Part shown: piece by piece, positions 54,664 through 62,814 of the stretch
How positions within the stretch are numbered: position 1 is the stretch's first letter
Layout: the number at the start of each line of letters is the position of its first letter
Assembly: GCA_003240855.1 (NCBI GenBank)
Contig: QFNN01000003.1
Coordinates: forward strand, 1 to 64,000
DNA length: 64,000 bases
Source of the DNA: Sphingomonas sanxanigenens
GTDB lineage: Bacteria; Pseudomonadota; Alphaproteobacteria; Sphingomonadales; Sphingomonadaceae
Direction: 5' to 3'
The notes under the pieces: model-generated
The model's input: only the letters and a program-made list of their open reading frames with translations
Database searches by the model: none
What the model was told of the DNA's origin: nothing
Position numbers and translations under genes: made by a program

Positions 54664-55392
54664 TCAAGTGCTCCAGCCGCCGTCGATTACGAACGGCTGG
54701 CCCGTGACGAAAGCGGCGGCGTCGCTCGCGAGATACAGGGCGAGCGCGGCGATCTCGGTCGGGCGGCCGACCCGCCCCATCGGCTGACGCGCCTGGAATG
54801 CCGCCCATGCGGCCTCGTAATCGCCGGTTGCGCGAAGGCGATCGTGCAGAGAGGGGGTGTCCACCGTGCCGGGGCAGATGGCGTTGCAGCGAATCCCCTG
54901 GGTCACGAAGTCCGCCGCGACCGCTTTGGTGAGGCCGATGACGGCGGCCTTCGTCGTGCCATAAGCGAATCGATTGGCCACGCCCATCACGGAACTGGCG
55001 ACTGACGCGATGTTGATGATGGAGCCGCCGCCGTTGGCGATCATCTCCGGCAATGCGCGCCGGATTAGCCGATACATGGCGGTGACATTGATATCGAAGG
55101 ACAAAGCCCAGTCCTTCTCATCGCACTCGAGGATCGAGCCGTTCGCAACATAGCCGGCGCAGTTGAACAGGATGTCGATCGGCCCCGCCTCGGCGAGAGC
55201 GTTGGCGATGGCCGCATCGTCGCAAACGTCCAACGCCAGCGTTCGGCAGCCATCGAGCGTTTCGAGTTTCTCCGCGCTGATGTCCGTCGCCACGACGGTG
55301 GCGCCTTCCCGCGCGAACATCAGAGCGGTTTCGCGGCCGATACCCTGGCCAGCAGCAGTGACGAAGGCGGTCTTGCCTTTCAAACTTGTCAT
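54664..55392 (-). CDS. SDR, probable 2-keto-3-deoxy-L-fuconate dehydrogenase
   Basis: This 242-residue classical SDR resembles the dehydrogenases that oxidise 2-keto-3-deoxy-L-fuconate to the 2,4-diketo form. Motifs are KTAFVTAAGQGIGRETALMF, NCAGYVANG and the catalytic YGTTK in NRFAYGTTKAAVIGLTKAVA, with a typical end (FVTGQPFVIDGGWST). Family members of this branch include human BDH2, so specificity rests on context. It is the last gene of the minus-strand fucose operon, 22 bases after the fuconolactonase-like gene. Confidence 0.82.
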   Translation of the reverse strand: MTSLKGKTAFVTAAGQGIGRETALMFAREGATVVATDISAEKLETLDGCRTLALDVCDDAAIANALAEAGPIDILFNCAGYVANGSILECDEKDWALSFDINVTAMYRLIRRALPEMIANGGGSIINIASVASSVMGVANRFAYGTTKAAVIGLTKAVAADFVTQGIRCNAICPGTVDTPSLHDRLRATGDYEAAWAAFQARQPMGRVGRPTEIAALALYLASDAAAFVTGQPFVIDGGWST

Positions 55393-55414
55393 ATACAGCC
55401 TTTCATTGAAAATC

Positions 55415-56251
55415 TCAGATGGCGGCGGGCGCTATCCGGTAAACCTGGCGTGCGGCACCGCCGAAAACGGCGTCGCAGTGCGCCGGGGCGCACGCCTCGA
55501 TGCGCCGCCGGCAGATGGCGAGCCAATCGCCGTAAGTGATCGCCGTCGTCGCGACAGGCCAGTCGCTGCCCCAGATGAGGCGCTCGCCGCCGAAGTGACC
55601 GACCAGTTGCTCGATGCAGGACTCAATGACTTCGATCGGCGCGCCGGGCGGCAATTCCGTCGCCAGCCCGGAAAGCTTGCACAGGACATTGTCCTGGCGC
55701 GCAAGCGAGGCGATGTCCTGCCGCCAGCGATCCATGGCCCGCGCATCGCCGAACGGCGGCTTGCCGGCATGGTCGAGCACGATCACCAGATCGCGATGCC
55801 GCCGCGCCAGCGTCTCGATCACCATAATCTGATCGGCGCGGATCAGGGCGTCGAATACGAGTCCGGCCGCGGCGATCGCTTCGAGGCCAGCGCCCAGCGC
55901 CTCACCGAGGATCCACTCCGGATCGCCCAGATCCTGCAACATGGGACGCACGCCGACGAAAAGCGGATCTTGAGCACGCGCTTCAATGTGCGCCGGCGCG
56001 GAAGGGGCGGAGAGATCAACCCAGCCAACGACGCCGAGGATGAACCGGCTCTCCCGCGCCAGATCGAGCAGGAAATCGGTTTCCGCAACGGTCGCCGCCG
56101 CCTGCACGGTGATGCCCCCTTGCACGCCTTGGCCTGCGAGGTGCCTTTCCAGGTCGGCGGGCAGGTAGGCGCGCCAGAGCGGCGCGCCCGGCTGCAGCCA
56201 GCCATAATCACCGCGAGCCGGATCCCAGAAATGCTGATGCGCGTCGATCAT
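55415..56251 (-). CDS. amidohydrolase-family lactonase, probable L-fuconolactonase
   Basis: This 278-residue TIM-barrel protein belongs to the amidohydrolase-2 family. The metal-site start is MIDAHQHFWDPARGDYGWLQ, and GGERLIWGSDWPVATTAITY provides the late aspartate. FVGVRPMLQDLGDPEWILG is typical of fuconolactone and rhamnonolactone hydrolases. It would open L-fucono-1,5-lactone formed by the aldo/keto reductase. It overlaps that gene by 4 bases. Confidence 0.9.
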   Translation of the reverse strand: MIDAHQHFWDPARGDYGWLQPGAPLWRAYLPADLERHLAGQGVQGGITVQAAATVAETDFLLDLARESRFILGVVGWVDLSAPSAPAHIEARAQDPLFVGVRPMLQDLGDPEWILGEALGAGLEAIAAAGLVFDALIRADQIMVIETLARRHRDLVIVLDHAGKPPFGDARAMDRWRQDIASLARQDNVLCKLSGLATELPPGAPIEVIESCIEQLVGHFGGERLIWGSDWPVATTAITYGDWLAICRRRIEACAPAHCDAVFGGAARQVYRIAPAAI

Positions 56252-57285
56252 CGATCGGGGGCGCCGGGGGTTGGGGCGTCGTCGGGGATCAGCCCTTGCC
56301 GGCGCAGCGCGATCCAGAAATCGGAGGGGATCGGCGCGCGGTAAAGCGCAACGGCCTGCCGGACCTGATCGGCGCTGCCCAGCCCGGGAATCACGCTCGC
56401 AACCGCAGGATGCGCCAACACGAACTGAAGCGCCGCAGCCGGCAGGGGCACGTCATGATCCGCGCAAACCTTCTCGATCTGCGCGACGCGCGCGATGATG
56501 TCCGCCGGCGGAGAGGCGTAGTTGTAATAAGTCGGGACGCCGGATGATACGCCGGTCGCGAGAATGCCGGAATTATAAGGGCCGCCAATGACGAGCGCCG
56601 TTCCTGCGGCCTCGCAGCGAGGTAAGAGGCTCGTCAGCGCTTCCTGCTCGAGCAAGGTATAGCGTCCGGCCAGCAGGATGACATCCAGCGCCATATGATC
56701 GAGAACCCGCCCGCACGCTTCGATCTCGTTCACGCCGATCCCGATCGCCCGGACGGCGCCCGATTGCCGGAGTTCGGCCATTGCGCGCAAACCGCCGCCG
56801 GCGGTCAGGGCGTCGAAGTGCAGCTCATCGGCCTCGCCATGAGTCAATCGGCCGATATCGTGGACATAAAGGATGTCGATCTGCGCCAGTCCCAATCTTT
56901 GGAGGCTGTCGGCATGGGATCGAAGAATGCCGTCGTAGGAATAATCGAATACCGGCTCGAACTGCAGCGGCGACCGGAAGCCATGGCGGAGATCGCCGGG
57001 TATGAGAGCAGAATCCGGCCGGAGCAGTCGCCCAACCTTGGTCGAGCGGACAAGATCAGGCCGCCCCCGCAGCATATCGCCCAGCCGACGCTCGCTCAGG
57101 CCGAAGCCATAATGCGGCGCCGTGTCGAAATAGCCGAAGCCGCACTCTATCGCCGCGGCGACGGTGGCCGCGGCCTCATCATCGGGGACTGCGCGATAAA
57201 GATTGCCGATCGCCGCAGCGCCGAAGCCGAGCTCCGTCACAGCGAGCCCGGTGTCGCCGATGCTGCGGGTGGGAAGCAGCGCCAT
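56248..57285 (-). CDS. aldo/keto reductase, probable L-fucose dehydrogenase
   Basis: This 345-residue AKR resembles D-threo-aldose/L-fucose 1-dehydrogenases. Evidence is the start PTRSIGDTGLAVTELGFGAA, the catalytic tyrosine in FDTAPHYGFGLSERRLGDML, DILYVHDIGRLTHGEADELH, and the C-terminal QFVLAHPAVASVIPGLGSAD. It would oxidise L-fucose to the lactone. I use ATG 57285, where the family N terminus begins; the open frame extends upstream into the mutarotase gene. A role on other 6-deoxy sugars cannot be excluded. Confidence 0.9.
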   Translation of the reverse strand: MALLPTRSIGDTGLAVTELGFGAAAIGNLYRAVPDDEAAATVAAAIECGFGYFDTAPHYGFGLSERRLGDMLRGRPDLVRSTKVGRLLRPDSALIPGDLRHGFRSPLQFEPVFDYSYDGILRSHADSLQRLGLAQIDILYVHDIGRLTHGEADELHFDALTAGGGLRAMAELRQSGAVRAIGIGVNEIEACGRVLDHMALDVILLAGRYTLLEQEALTSLLPRCEAAGTALVIGGPYNSGILATGVSSGVPTYYNYASPPADIIARVAQIEKVCADHDVPLPAAALQFVLAHPAVASVIPGLGSADQVRQAVALYRAPIPSDFWIALRRQGLIPDDAPTPGAPDR

Positions 57286-57287
57286 GG

Positions 57288-57623
57288 CTATATCTCCGGA
57301 TCGAGGGCGAATATTCGTTCCATCTCGATCCACTTTTCGTCGGATGCGCTACCCGGAAGGCGCTTCTGGAATCGATCCATCAGCCGTTCCCATTCCGTGA
57401 TTCGCGCCGGCTCTTCAATCGCGCGCGGGAAATCGTCCGACACGTCGGCGATCATCACCAGTCGATCAGCGACCTGCCATATCTCCATCGTGTGGACGCC
57501 CTGCGCGCGAATATGGTCGAGCACCTCGATCCAGACCGCGCCCGGCCGGTGCCGGGCCCGGTATTCGGCGATCAGATCGGCATCGTTCCGAAGATCGAGT
57601 GCGCGCACGATCCTCCGCATCAT
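57288..57623 (-). CDS. L-rhamnose mutarotase-like protein (probable fucose mutarotase)
   Basis: This 111-residue protein matches the RhaM (DUF718) mutarotase family: RALDLRNDADLIAEYRARHR, VWIEVLDHIRAQGVHTMEIW and IADVSDDFPRA. These enzymes interconvert alpha and beta anomers of 6-deoxy sugars; next to the fucose genes L-fucose is the likely substrate. GAGAGGG precedes ATG 57623. It overlaps fucP by 4 bases and ends 2 bases before the aldo/keto reductase start, so it is tightly coupled. Confidence 0.88.
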   Translation of the reverse strand: MMRRIVRALDLRNDADLIAEYRARHRPGAVWIEVLDHIRAQGVHTMEIWQVADRLVMIADVSDDFPRAIEEPARITEWERLMDRFQKRLPGSASDEKWIEMERIFALDPEI

Positions 57624-58924
57624 CCTTGCCCTCTCGCGAAACGCGGCGCGCGCCAGGCGAATGCAAGGCAGACTGCGAAACACAGCGCCGGCAACGCCAT
57701 TGCATATTGAAGGTGGCCGAAATGATCGGACATCAGCCCCATCGCAGGCGGGACGACGGCGCCGCCGATGATCGCCATGACGAGGAGCGGGACGGCAAGC
57801 TCGGTTTCGTCGCCCAGCCCGCGAATGCCGAAGGCGAAGATAGAGGGGAACATGATCGACATGAAAAAGCTCGTGGCCCACAGAGCGGCGATCGCAGCCC
57901 AGCCCGAGGCCAGCGCGGCGATCACACACAGCAGAATGTTGATGGCCGCATAGATCGCCAGCAGACGACCGGAGCCAATTTTTTTCTGCAGAAACGCTCC
58001 TGAAAAGCGGCCGATCATCAGCAGGGCAAGGCTGGTCGACAGAGCGAATGCGGCCGTGCGGTCGGGAAGCTGCGGCAATTGCTCCCTGCTGAAGTCGATG
58101 AAGAAGCTCCAGATTCCGACCTGCGCTCCAACATAGGCGAATTGCGTTGCAATCGCCCAGCGGAGCGAATTGTGACGCAGGACGCGCAGAATGGGGCTGC
58201 GGCGTTTTACGGCTGAACCCGCGTTCGCGACGTCGGGAAAATGGATCCGCGCGATCGCGAAGGCCAGGACGCAAATGACCAGGCCGATGACGAGGTAAGG
58301 CCCCTGGACTGCGGCGGCCTGCGCAGCCTGGAACGCATTCAGCGCCTGCGCGGGCATCGCGCGGATTGCTTCCGGCGACGCTTCACCGCCCGAAAAGATG
58401 AAGATGCCCCCAATGAGCGGGCCGGTAACGGCGCCGAGCCCGTAGAGTGACTGCGCCAGCGTGAGCCGGGCTGCTGAGGTTTCGGGGTCGCCCAGCAGGA
58501 CAATATATGGATTCGCAGATGTTTCCAGAAAGGCCAGGCCGAACGCGATTGTGTAAAGCGCGAATAGAAACACCATATAATCGCGCGTTATCGACGCCGG
58601 ATAAAAAAGAAATGCGCCTGCCGCATAGAGATAAAGGCCGATAAGAATACCGGTTTTGTATCCATACCGCCGATTCAGGAGAGAGGCTGGAATGGCCGCG
58701 CAAAAATATCCGATATAGAACGCAAACTGAACAAGGCTTGCCTGCAGTTTTGTGATCGAAAGGGCGATCTGGAAATGGCGTATCAATACGTCATTGAGAG
58801 ATGACGCGATCGCCCAGGAAAAAAACAGGCTTCCGACGAGCCAGAATACGATCCTGTACCTCTTCTCGACAATCGGAGGGGAAGAGGGAGGGGGGGCTCT
58901 GGAAGGCAAATCGGCTTCGGCCAT
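57620..58924 (-). CDS. fucP: L-fucose:proton symporter
   Basis: This 434-residue major-facilitator protein resembles FucP. Twelve membrane helices are visible. FFSWAIASSLNDVLIRHFQI in helix 1 matches the FucP N-helix-D signature, with IGYFCAAIPASLLNRRYGYK, FLETSANPYIVLLGDPETSA and SLYGLGAVTGPLIGG. ATG 58924 fits the family start; an AGGAG lies rather far upstream (14 bases). It is the first gene of the minus-strand operon and is divergent from the fuconate dehydratase gene. Confidence 0.92.
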   Translation of the reverse strand: MAEADLPSRAPPPSSPPIVEKRYRIVFWLVGSLFFSWAIASSLNDVLIRHFQIALSITKLQASLVQFAFYIGYFCAAIPASLLNRRYGYKTGILIGLYLYAAGAFLFYPASITRDYMVFLFALYTIAFGLAFLETSANPYIVLLGDPETSAARLTLAQSLYGLGAVTGPLIGGIFIFSGGEASPEAIRAMPAQALNAFQAAQAAAVQGPYLVIGLVICVLAFAIARIHFPDVANAGSAVKRRSPILRVLRHNSLRWAIATQFAYVGAQVGIWSFFIDFSREQLPQLPDRTAAFALSTSLALLMIGRFSGAFLQKKIGSGRLLAIYAAINILLCVIAALASGWAAIAALWATSFFMSIMFPSIFAFGIRGLGDETELAVPLLVMAIIGGAVVPPAMGLMSDHFGHLQYAMALPALCFAVCLAFAWRAPRFARGQG

Positions 58925-59304
58925 CGGTACGCAATGCTCTCCTGCGGGTGTCCGGTGCGCGTACGGCGCGCATCCGACTCCGGCAATTCTTAATTGAGCG
59001 TGCCTGGTTGCGCCAGCTTTAATTTTCACATATAAAGTTATACAGCACATACGAATTATCCGGGAGTGCGGCGCATTTGGCGGCGCGTGCCCGATGCTGC
59101 GTTCGCGTATCCGCGGGCGGACCGGAAAGGGGGCTGCGGTCGTTGATAAATATATTTGTATTTGAGCGGCTTGCGCAAAGACGGAAAGTCCGGGCGCGGA
59201 GGCAGTCGATCCCGTCAGTTCTTCGATCCCGAGCGATCGGCCGCGTCGCGCATTTTGCGCGCGTGTCGCCTGGCGCACATTTCAATCTTGCCTGAAAGTT
59301 CTTC
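58925..59304. promoter_or_regulatory. divergent promoter region of the fucose locus
   Basis: This 380-base gap between fucP and the fuconate dehydratase gene has no supported gene. It is markedly AT-rich at 59020-59060 and 59145-59165. It contains ACATACGAA at 59047-59055, the reverse complement of TTCGTATGT, which reappears twice upstream of the TonB receptor gene. The common word suggests one regulator for both promoters. Confidence 0.5.
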
Positions 59305-60606
59305 ATGACCACCATCACGAACATGCGGGTGCTCGACGTCCGTTTCCCTACGTCGCTGGCTCTCGATGGGTCCGACGCGATGAACCCGGATCCTGATTAT
59401 TCGGCGGCTTACGTCATCCTCGAGACGGATCAGCCCGGCCTCAATGGCCATGGCCTGACTTTCACCATTGGTCGCGGAAACGAGATCTGCTGCGCGGCCA
59501 TCCGTGCGCTGGAGTCGGCGGTGGTCGGCCTTGATCTTGATGGCATCCGCAAGGATGGCGCGGGCTTCTGGCGCTATATTACCGGCGATAGTCAGCTTCG
59601 CTGGATCGGCCCTGACAAGGGGGCCATGCACCTTGCCGTGGGCGCGGTGGTCAATGCGGTTTGGGATCTTCTGGCCAAGGCGGCGGGCAAGCCGCTGTGG
59701 CGGCTGATCGCCGATATGTCGGCCGAAGAGATCGTCGGGCTGATCGATTTCCGCTATCTCACGGACGCGATCACGCAGGACGAGGCGCTTGTGCTCCTCC
59801 GGCGCTGCGAGCCGGGCAAGGCCGATCGCCTCGCGCGGCTCGAGGCGACCGGCTACCCCTGCTATACCACGTCCGCCGGCTGGCTTGGCTATTCCGACGA
59901 AAAGCTCCGCAGGCTCTGTCAGGAGGCCGTGGATCAGGGCTTCAACCACATCAAGCTTAAGGTCGGGGCCGATCTGGACGACGATGTTCGCCGCGTCACG
60001 ATCGCGCGTGACGTCATTGGACCGGATCGCAAGCTGATGATCGACGCCAATCAGGTGTGGGAGGCCGATCAGGCGATAGCGTGGGTCAAGGCGCTCAGCT
60101 TCGCGAAGCCCTGGTTTATCGAGGAGCCGACGAGTCCCGACGATGTCGCCGCCCACCGTCGGATCCGGCAGGCGATTGCGCCGGTCAAGGTGGCGACCGG
60201 TGAAATGTGCCAGAATCGCATTCTTTTCAAGCAGTTCATCGCTGGAGAAGCCATCGATATCGTGCAGATCGACAGTTGCCGGGTCGGCGGCGTCAACGAG
60301 GTGCTGGCCATTTTGCTGCTTGCCGCGAAATATGGACTCCCCGTATTGCCGCACGCTGGCGGCGTGGGGCTGTGTGAATATGTCCAGCATCTGTCGATTA
60401 TCGATTATCTCTGCGTATCGGGTCAGATCGAGGATCGGGTGATCGAATATGTCGATCATCTTCACGAGCATTTCGTGGACCCCTGCGTTATCCGCGACGC
60501 CGCTTATCAATTGCCGACTGCGCCCGGCTTTTCGATCGAGATGAAGCCCGAGACGCTGCGGCGCTTCGCCTATGCGGAACCGGAGGTTGGCGCTGTGCTC
60601 GCCTAG
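59305..60606 (+). CDS. L-fuconate dehydratase (enolase superfamily)
   Basis: This 433-residue enzyme dehydrates L-fuconate to 2-keto-3-deoxy-L-fuconate. The start ITNMRVLDVRFPTSLALDGS, then DAMNPDPDYSAAYVIL, is diagnostic for L-fuconate dehydratase. KLKVG (in FNHIKLKVGADLDDDVRR) holds the catalytic lysine, and metal ligands lie in LMIDANQVWEADQAIAW, KPWFIEEPTSPDD and KVATGEMCQNR; HAGGVGLCEYVQHL has the His base. It is the first gene of the plus-strand unit and complements the operon on the other strand. Confidence 0.94.
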   Translation: MTTITNMRVLDVRFPTSLALDGSDAMNPDPDYSAAYVILETDQPGLNGHGLTFTIGRGNEICCAAIRALESAVVGLDLDGIRKDGAGFWRYITGDSQLRWIGPDKGAMHLAVGAVVNAVWDLLAKAAGKPLWRLIADMSAEEIVGLIDFRYLTDAITQDEALVLLRRCEPGKADRLARLEATGYPCYTTSAGWLGYSDEKLRRLCQEAVDQGFNHIKLKVGADLDDDVRRVTIARDVIGPDRKLMIDANQVWEADQAIAWVKALSFAKPWFIEEPTSPDDVAAHRRIRQAIAPVKVATGEMCQNRILFKQFIAGEAIDIVQIDSCRVGGVNEVLAILLLAAKYGLPVLPHAGGVGLCEYVQHLSIIDYLCVSGQIEDRVIEYVDHLHEHFVDPCVIRDAAYQLPTAPGFSIEMKPETLRRFAYAEPEVGAVLA

Positions 60607-60613
60607 ATCGACG

Positions 60614-62389
60614 ATGAAATCGGGCCTGCCTCCACCTGCCTCCGCAGAGGACGCGAACCGCATGCTCGCGGAGGCGGAGAGGTTGCGCGGCCTGGGGGCG
60701 TTCGGCGCGGCGGCAGAGGTCGTTCGCGCCGTCCTGGCGTTTACGGGTGATGATGCGGGGCTTTTGCGGGCCTATGCGCTGCTGATCAGCGACGCCGGCG
60801 ATCCCGAGGCCGCCCTCGCCGTGTTGGGCCGCGCGGTGCGGCTGGCTCCTCGCGATCCCGCCATCATAAACAGCCGGGGCGTCGTTCTTTCAAGGCTGGG
60901 CCGGCACGCCGAAGCGCTGGAAGCGCACGATCTCGCGATAACGCTCATGCCGGATTTTGAGGATGCGCGGCTCAACAAGGCGATCAGCCTGCAGGAGTTG
61001 GGGCGCTTTGACGAAGCTCGTGCGATTTATCGGGCATTGAACGGCGTTGAAGCGCGATACGCGCTTGCGACGCTGGAGCGTGAGGCAGGAGAGCCGGCCG
61101 TCGCCGCACAGATACTCGATGATCTGATCGCAGCGGAGCCTCGCCCGGAATGGCTCAGGGCGCGTGCGATGCTTGCCCTCGAGCGGCTCGAACAGGATGC
61201 GCGCAGCCGACTGGCGGCCACGCGGCGGTCCATGCCGGACGATCCCGATCTGCTGATCGCTGATTTGCTCGACGGCGCCGGGTGCGATGTGGAGCCGATC
61301 ATCGAACGGCGTCTTGCGGCTCACCCGAACTGGTATGACGGACTGCGCGCGCTCGCCAGCTATCGACGCGAGACGGAAGAAGGCGATGCCTGGCTTGAGC
61401 CGTTCGCGGCCGCGCTCGCCCGCCGCCCGGCGGATCCGGCGTTATGGAGGGAGTTGATCAACGGCTTTTCGGCAGGTCATGCGTTTGCCGATGCCGCCGT
61501 TGCGTGCCATCGCGCGGCCAGGGCCACGGACGATTACGCCTTCATCGCGGCGGCTTTCGCCTTTCACAGCGCGTCGGGCAACATGGCGGCCGCTTCGGCC
61601 ATCCTTGGCGACCCGCGCCTTGCGCCGCAGATCGCTCCGCTTGCACAGGCGGAGCACGCAGTGCGCCGCAGTGCGCTGGATGAGGCCGGCGATATTCTGG
61701 AACGCCTCTGCGAAACGGGGGAGGGCGGCGTCGCCGCATGGGCCTTGCGTGGCATCGTCTGGCAGATGACGGGCGACGATCGCGCGGAATGGCTCACGGG
61801 TCAGCCGGCGCTGGTCGCCGCGATCGATCTATCCTGTCACGGGGTCGACTGTGCAGCCGTCGCGGCCGCCCTCGACCATCTGCATGAGCATACCCGGCGC
61901 CCTGTCGGCCAATCAGTGCGGGGCGGTCGCCAGACGCGCGGCAATTTGTTCGCTGCCGACCTGCCCGAAATCGTCCGCCTTCGCCATGCCGTCGAAACCG
62001 CTGTCGCCGAGTTCCGGGCGGACCTGCCCCGGCGTGACGAGCGACATCCCGCCTTGCGCCATCGCGATGCGCGCTGGCGGTTTTCCGCGAGCTGGTCGGT
62101 GAGCTTGCCGCCCGGCGGGCATCATATCAGCCACATCCACCCCAAAGGCATCTTCTCGTCCGCAACATACTGGCATGTTCCAGAGGACGATGCAGGCACG
62201 GGCGAGGGGGCTCTCGAACTGGGCGCGGCGCCGCCGCATCTTGGCGTCGATCTGCCGCCGATCAGGCGCATATCGCCACGGGTCGGTCAACTGGTGCTGT
62301 TTCCGAGCATATTTTATCATGGCACCCGGCCGGCCACGACGGGGCGGCGGTTAACCGCCGCGTTCGACCTGGAGCCGTTTCCCGCCTGA
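60614..62389 (+). CDS. TPR protein with C-terminal 2OG-Fe(II) oxygenase-like domain
   Basis: This 591-residue protein has N-terminal tetratricopeptide repeats (about residues 15-140 and beyond; PAIINSRGVVLSRLGRHAEA) and a C-terminal region like the putative 2OG-Fe(II) oxygenases. The metal-site candidates are HHISHIHPKGIFSSATYWHV (about 503) and FPSIFYHGTRPATTGRR. ATG 60614 is 7 bases after the dehydratase stop. Proteins of this type often accompany TonB receptors in sphingomonads; their substrate is unknown. Confidence 0.82.
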   Translation: MKSGLPPPASAEDANRMLAEAERLRGLGAFGAAAEVVRAVLAFTGDDAGLLRAYALLISDAGDPEAALAVLGRAVRLAPRDPAIINSRGVVLSRLGRHAEALEAHDLAITLMPDFEDARLNKAISLQELGRFDEARAIYRALNGVEARYALATLEREAGEPAVAAQILDDLIAAEPRPEWLRARAMLALERLEQDARSRLAATRRSMPDDPDLLIADLLDGAGCDVEPIIERRLAAHPNWYDGLRALASYRRETEEGDAWLEPFAAALARRPADPALWRELINGFSAGHAFADAAVACHRAARATDDYAFIAAAFAFHSASGNMAAASAILGDPRLAPQIAPLAQAEHAVRRSALDEAGDILERLCETGEGGVAAWALRGIVWQMTGDDRAEWLTGQPALVAAIDLSCHGVDCAAVAAALDHLHEHTRRPVGQSVRGGRQTRGNLFAADLPEIVRLRHAVETAVAEFRADLPRRDERHPALRHRDARWRFSASWSVSLPPGGHHISHIHPKGIFSSATYWHVPEDDAGTGEGALELGAAPPHLGVDLPPIRRISPRVGQLVLFPSIFYHGTRPATTGRRLTAAFDLEPFPA

Positions 62390-62814
62390 CATTTCGGCGG
62401 AGCAAACATGCCGGGCCGGCTTCCATCAGCGCACGCTCCACGCGCCGCGCCCTCCATCGCGCAAAACTGCGGGCAAGGCGGCGCATCAAGGCCCGCTGGC
62501 GCGTCGACCGACGCATAAATGCCACATATTTGACTTTCGTATGTAAAAACACTTGCATCAATGATTTTGACTGGCATAACCCACCGCCAGAGGAAACCGC
62601 GCTTCCACGTTGATCGGAGTCGCGCGCTTTCGGGGAGTTGGGCCGTTTTTGGGCTGGGCGGCGATTGGTGTGATGTCGAACGTGCAATTCTGCCAATTAG
62701 TATTGTCGTGCTAATTTATATTTAAATCCGCGCTGTTTGCTTGGGGAGTGTCTCCATTTATCTACGGCTCGAATTAATTTTAGTGTGATTTACATACAAA
62801 AGGGGAATATTCAG
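62390..62814. promoter_or_regulatory. upstream region of the TonB receptor gene
   Basis: These 425 bases hold no supported gene; small minus-strand frames here look non-coding. The distal part is GC-rich and becomes AT-rich from about 62515. It has TTCGTATGTAAA at 62536-62547 and its near copy in inverted orientation, TTTACATACAAA at 62789-62800, right before AGGGG and the ATG. The latter would lie over the translation start region or promoter. Confidence 0.5.

Noticed and set aside
62262..62696. 144-codon minus-strand frame upstream of the TonB receptor gene
   Set aside because: Arg- and Ala-rich composition, no ribosome binding site, overlaps the 3' end of the TPR gene and the likely promoter region.
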